Shown here: positions 62,023 to 64,000 of the stretch, one piece after another
Numbering within the stretch: position 1 is the first letter of the stretch
Layout of the letters: every line of letters starts with the position of its first letter
Assembly: GCF_900167455.1 (NCBI RefSeq)
Contig: NZ_FUWJ01000008.1
Location: forward strand, 62,001 to 126,000
Length of the DNA: 64,000 nucleotides
Source of the DNA: Enhydrobacter aerosaccus
GTDB taxonomy: Bacteria > Pseudomonadota > Alphaproteobacteria > Reyranellales > Reyranellaceae
Direction: 5' to 3'
Position numbers and translations under genes: made by a program
The notes under the pieces: generated by a model
Database searches by the model: none
Told to the model about the DNA's origin: nothing
What the model saw: the letters and a program-made list of their open reading frames with translations, nothing else

Positions 62023-62492
62023 GAATTTCTCCTGCTCTCCGGATGTCGGCCTCCTCCCGTCCATTCGCCCGTCGCCTGCCAGCTCTCGTAACAAGCTAGC
62101 CAGTTCGCAGTGAACGGTATGATGCGATCAGCAATGAAGTGTCGGTCCCACCGCCACTGAGGCGGGTCAGCCGCCGGGTCATACAAACATAACGGGGACC
62201 GCTCGAGGTCGTTGAAGTCCCAATAGACATGGTGTGCGAATTCGCCGGTCTGGCGATGGCGCACCTCGAGTTTCGGATTCAAAAGGCGAACGCGCGGCAC
62301 ATAGCCGTGGATCAACTCAAGCCCGTTGATCCAGGACCGACGGATGAAACTGACCTGCACCGTGTAGGGCCGCCTGATCGGACTCAGTTCCCCAGTCCAG
62401 GTCGCCATCCAGTCGCATGCGTCCACCCGGAAATCCGGGTAGCGCTCCTTCATGCGGTCAATCTGTTCCGCGATGGTCGGCGGCATGTTCAC
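61686..62492 (-). CDS. E2-like CBASS protein (Cap2-E2), with an out-of-frame tail into capV
   Basis: The frame encodes 268 residues; about 1-152 look like the E2 protein of short type II CBASS. The candidate catalytic cysteine is Cys102 in ERSPLCLYDPAADPP, preceded by HHVYWDFND; WLACYESWQATGEWTGGGRHP is the usual end of such proteins. The next 115 codons lie on capV in another frame and are Ser/Pro/Arg-rich with no sign of selection. The start overlaps the CD-NTase stop (ATGA). The family conjugates CD-NTase to targets to prime it. Confidence 0.78.
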   Translation of the reverse strand: MNMPPTIAEQIDRMKERYPDFRVDACDWMATWTGELSPIRRPYTVQVSFIRRSWINGLELIHGYVPRVRLLNPKLEVRHRQTGEFAHHVYWDFNDLERSPLCLYDPAADPPQWRWDRHFIADRIIPFTANWLACYESWQATGEWTGGGRHPESRRNSCLSTTIHEAEPNRAPPESPRRDAFHWIGRRIGTFASSPLMAAASVASSLPMCWPRWNTASWAAGPSRPTLTSSLVRRPEVSSLSASAPALQLPTSATSTAIEDTRFFRRAA

Positions 62493-63757
62493 GCCGGTGG
62501 TTCCGTTCCGAAGAACTTGTGGGATGGCGCGGCGAACGACGTGGTCGAGGACGCACCCGCGATGGCCGGCGCGGCCAGACCGGACCGTACGACGTCGATG
62601 CGACCAGAGCTGCGCTCCTGGTACGCATTGCCGGTATCGATCACGTTGCCGAGACGCTCTGCGTATGCCTTAACCACTTCCAGGGTGGGCGTCTCACCGA
62701 ACAGGTCGCTGAGGATGTCCTGCATCTCGGGCAGACCACAATCAGGCCGATGTAGCTCGTAGAGCTTGGCGAGCAGGTGCTTCAGGTCGGCGATATAGAT
62801 CGCTTGGTCATTGAGCGAGGCAGGCCAGCGATCGGTGAATACGTCCTCGGCGCAGGTCGGGTTGGTGACCGACACGAGTCGCCCCCGGTCATGGGCGAGC
62901 TTGATGGTGTCGTGGACGTGCTGGGCCAGCCGCCGGAACTGGTCGAACAGGCTCCCCGTCTGCACGGCGACTTCCGCCGCGAACTTCGACAGCATGACCG
63001 ACGGCGGCCGCCGGCCGGACCGCCCATCGAACCGCACGTTCCGGTTCCGCTTCAACAACTGAAGCGCGATCACCGCCATCGACTTCTCGTGCGGGGGCTT
63101 CTGCTCCGGGACCGCCTCCATGTCGGCCCGTGCTTCGAGCGTGGCCGCCCACTTTTGGACGCGGCCCATATAGGCCCGGGCGAATGCATCCGAGCTCGGC
63201 GTCCGAACCTTGAACCACTCGGCGAAGCCGTACGGGTTTGCCCAAAGCGCGTAGCCAGTGAGGTCGCTCTTATCCTCGGGCTTGTGGTTGAAGATGAAGC
63301 TCGTGCGCGGCGACCGTCCATCGGCGAGAACCGCGGGCGTGATGTCGAGATGCATGCCGTCGGCATAGTGGATGGTGACGCAGCGATTACGGCGCTCGAC
63401 CATCTTGTAGTACCGCGATCCCAGTTCGCCGCGCACCGCCTCGTAAAGTTCGTCGAGGACCTGCTTAGCCGTCATGCCGGGGCGGACGATGATCTGTGCG
63501 ATGATGTCGATGTCGAACTCGTCGGTCCGCAGCTTGCGGGCGATCGTGGCGTTGTAGGCCATCGACCCTTGCGCATACGTCAGCACCACGCGCCCGTGCA
63601 GGGGGCTAGCCGGCCGGTCGACCCAGTCGCTCAGGACATTCGCCCGGTAAACCGCCAAACTGTAGTTCGACGGCGATAACTGGACCCTGATGGCCAGATC
63701 CGCCAGCAGGATATCGATCACGTCACCTTGGGAGGTAGGCCTAACAATCTGATTCAT
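62489..63757 (-). CDS. CD-NTase (cyclic oligonucleotide synthase) of a CBASS system
   Basis: 422 residues. The nucleotidyltransferase motif is YAQGSMAYNATIARKLRTDE with GS at 64-65, then FDIDIIAQ (Asp82, Asp84) and the third Asp in MHLDITPAV (138). NHKPEDKSDLTGYALWANPY is a downstream conserved region. Presumably makes a cyclic di- or trinucleotide after phage infection that activates CapV. The C-terminus SHKFFGTEPPA carries a Gly (417) five residues from the end, a candidate site for E2-mediated ligation. SD AGGAG upstream. Confidence 0.88.
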   Translation of the reverse strand: MNQIVRPTSQGDVIDILLADLAIRVQLSPSNYSLAVYRANVLSDWVDRPASPLHGRVVLTYAQGSMAYNATIARKLRTDEFDIDIIAQIIVRPGMTAKQVLDELYEAVRGELGSRYYKMVERRNRCVTIHYADGMHLDITPAVLADGRSPRTSFIFNHKPEDKSDLTGYALWANPYGFAEWFKVRTPSSDAFARAYMGRVQKWAATLEARADMEAVPEQKPPHEKSMAVIALQLLKRNRNVRFDGRSGRRPPSVMLSKFAAEVAVQTGSLFDQFRRLAQHVHDTIKLAHDRGRLVSVTNPTCAEDVFTDRWPASLNDQAIYIADLKHLLAKLYELHRPDCGLPEMQDILSDLFGETPTLEVVKAYAERLGNVIDTGNAYQERSSGRIDVVRSGLAAPAIAGASSTTSFAAPSHKFFGTEPPA

Positions 63758-63815
63758 AACCTTTTTCTCCTAGAGGAAGCCTAAGTGCCACCGTCTCCCT
63801 GGGGTCGCTTCTTTT

Positions 63816-63834
63816 AGGTCAAAGCTATTGACCT
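63816..63834. promoter_or_regulatory. Inverted repeat between the CBASS operon and the XRE gene (probable operator)
   Basis: AGGTCAA-AGCTA-TTGACCT, a perfect 7-bp inverted repeat centred at 63825, between divergent genes. Each arm contains a TTGACC that could serve as a -35 box for one direction. A natural binding site for the adjacent XRE protein. Confidence 0.6.
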
Positions 63835-63840
63835 ATTGTC

Positions 63841-63870
63841 TTGACTGGTTTACGTTGCGAAGATTACACT
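63841..63870 (+). promoter_or_regulatory. Probable promoter of the XRE gene
   Basis: TTGACT (63841-63846), 18 bases, TACACT (63865-63870), placing the start of transcription near 63877, about 19 bases before the XRE ATG with SD AGGAG. Confidence 0.5.
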
Positions 63871-63895
63871 ACAAAACGAAATAGGAGTCGAGTCC

Positions 63896-64000
63896 ATGTT
63901 CGGTGACCGGCTACAACTCGCCCGTAAGAAGGCAGGCCTATCCCTCCGGGGATTATCGGACGCGATGGGTGGTCAAGTGACGCCGCAGGCGCTCGGCAAG
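63896..64000 (+). CDS. XRE-family transcriptional regulator (partial, cut by window edge)
   Basis: The first 35 residues MFGDRLQLARKKAGLSLRGL and then SDAMGGQVTPQALGK form the helix-turn-helix of an XRE/Cro-like regulator. SD AGGAG is nine bases upstream. The remainder is outside the window; in similar loci such proteins carry an ImmA/IrrE-type peptidase domain, which cannot be checked here. Divergent from the CBASS operon, it is the natural candidate regulator. Confidence 0.75.
   Translation, partial: MFGDRLQLARKKAGLSLRGLSDAMGGQVTPQALGK

Larger units (their letters stand above)
44563..64000. mobile_element. Integrated conjugative-element-like island at tRNA-Arg, left end; right end beyond window
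   Basis: Begins at the tRNA-Arg 3' half with a serine recombinase reading into the tRNA, then TA genes, defence-type cargo, DUF932, a large ParB-like protein, toprim, DUF2493, RadC, DUF736 and a CBASS operon. These helper genes are the usual accessory backbone of alphaproteobacterial ICEs. No relaxase, type IV secretion genes or second attachment site are seen, so they must lie to the right or be absent. Confidence 0.75.

Noticed and set aside
61686..62039. E2 C-terminal tail as a genuine 115-residue domain
   Set aside because: Wholly inside capV in another frame with no recognisable domain; treated as a lost stop.
60240..63757. Type III CBASS
   Set aside because: No HORMA or TRIP13-like ATPase gene is present; an E2-like gene is.

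Overview
The window reads as GC-rich alphaproteobacterial chromosome. Supporting this are the rimM-rpsP-ffh and dapF/ftsY/yciB groups, the divergent hemC / tsaD-gpsA-EVE group, and the LppC-like lipoprotein / rsmI-yraN-gshB group. Protein character suggests a free-living Rhodospirillales- or Reyranella-like organism, but that placement is inference. No plasmid or rRNA sequence is visible.

Positions 1-44,527 are chromosomal backbone. It opens with ribosome maturation and secretion genes (rimM, rpsP, ffh), a CPBP protease, a DsbA-type isomerase, a glycosyltransferase-like protein, dapF, ftsY and yciB. A minus-strand catabolic cluster follows (7,379-13,541): Rieske oxygenase, Fe3+/aromatic-type ABC transporter (permease, binding protein, ATPase) and an IclR regulator. 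Next come NUDIX, pgk, TusA-like and M48 genes, a TPR-methyltransferase, hemC, tsaD, gpsA, an EVE protein, a creatininase-family enzyme, a DUF255 protein and a diaminopropionate ammonia-lyase. After these are a ferredoxin, a PemK/MazF-like toxin-antitoxin pair, a HAD hydrolase, rsmI-yraN-sirB1-like-gshB-arfB, and a hydrolase plus LysR pair. The backbone closes with a complete branched-chain-amino-acid-type ABC operon carrying an SDR and an alpha/beta hydrolase, with a divergent luciferase-like oxidoreductase.

At 44,528-44,604 is a tRNA-Arg (CCU). It is the left junction of an integrated element that continues past the right edge of the window (more than 19 kb). The element's serine recombinase ends inside the tRNA gene: its last 13 codons and stop are the antisense of the tRNA 3' half. 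Upstream of the recombinase, in one overlapping transcription unit, is a DUF1778/GNAT toxin-antitoxin pair. Cargo follows: a DUF2726 nuclease-like protein convergent with a TrlF-type PHP-ATPase. Then come typical conjugative-element backbone genes (DUF932, large ParB-like protein, toprim, DUF2493/SLOG, short RadC, small membrane protein, DUF736). These genes are preceded by two families of repeated, covarying hairpin leaders.

The most interesting locus is 60,240-63,757: a five-gene, end-overlapping minus-strand operon. It holds a CD-NTase, an E2-like protein, a CapV-type patatin phospholipase and two small unknown proteins. I read it as a short type II (E2-only) CBASS anti-phage system with two undescribed accessory genes, controlled by a divergent XRE regulator whose start is at the window edge. 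The E2 frame has no stop of its own and runs about 340 nt into capV in another frame.
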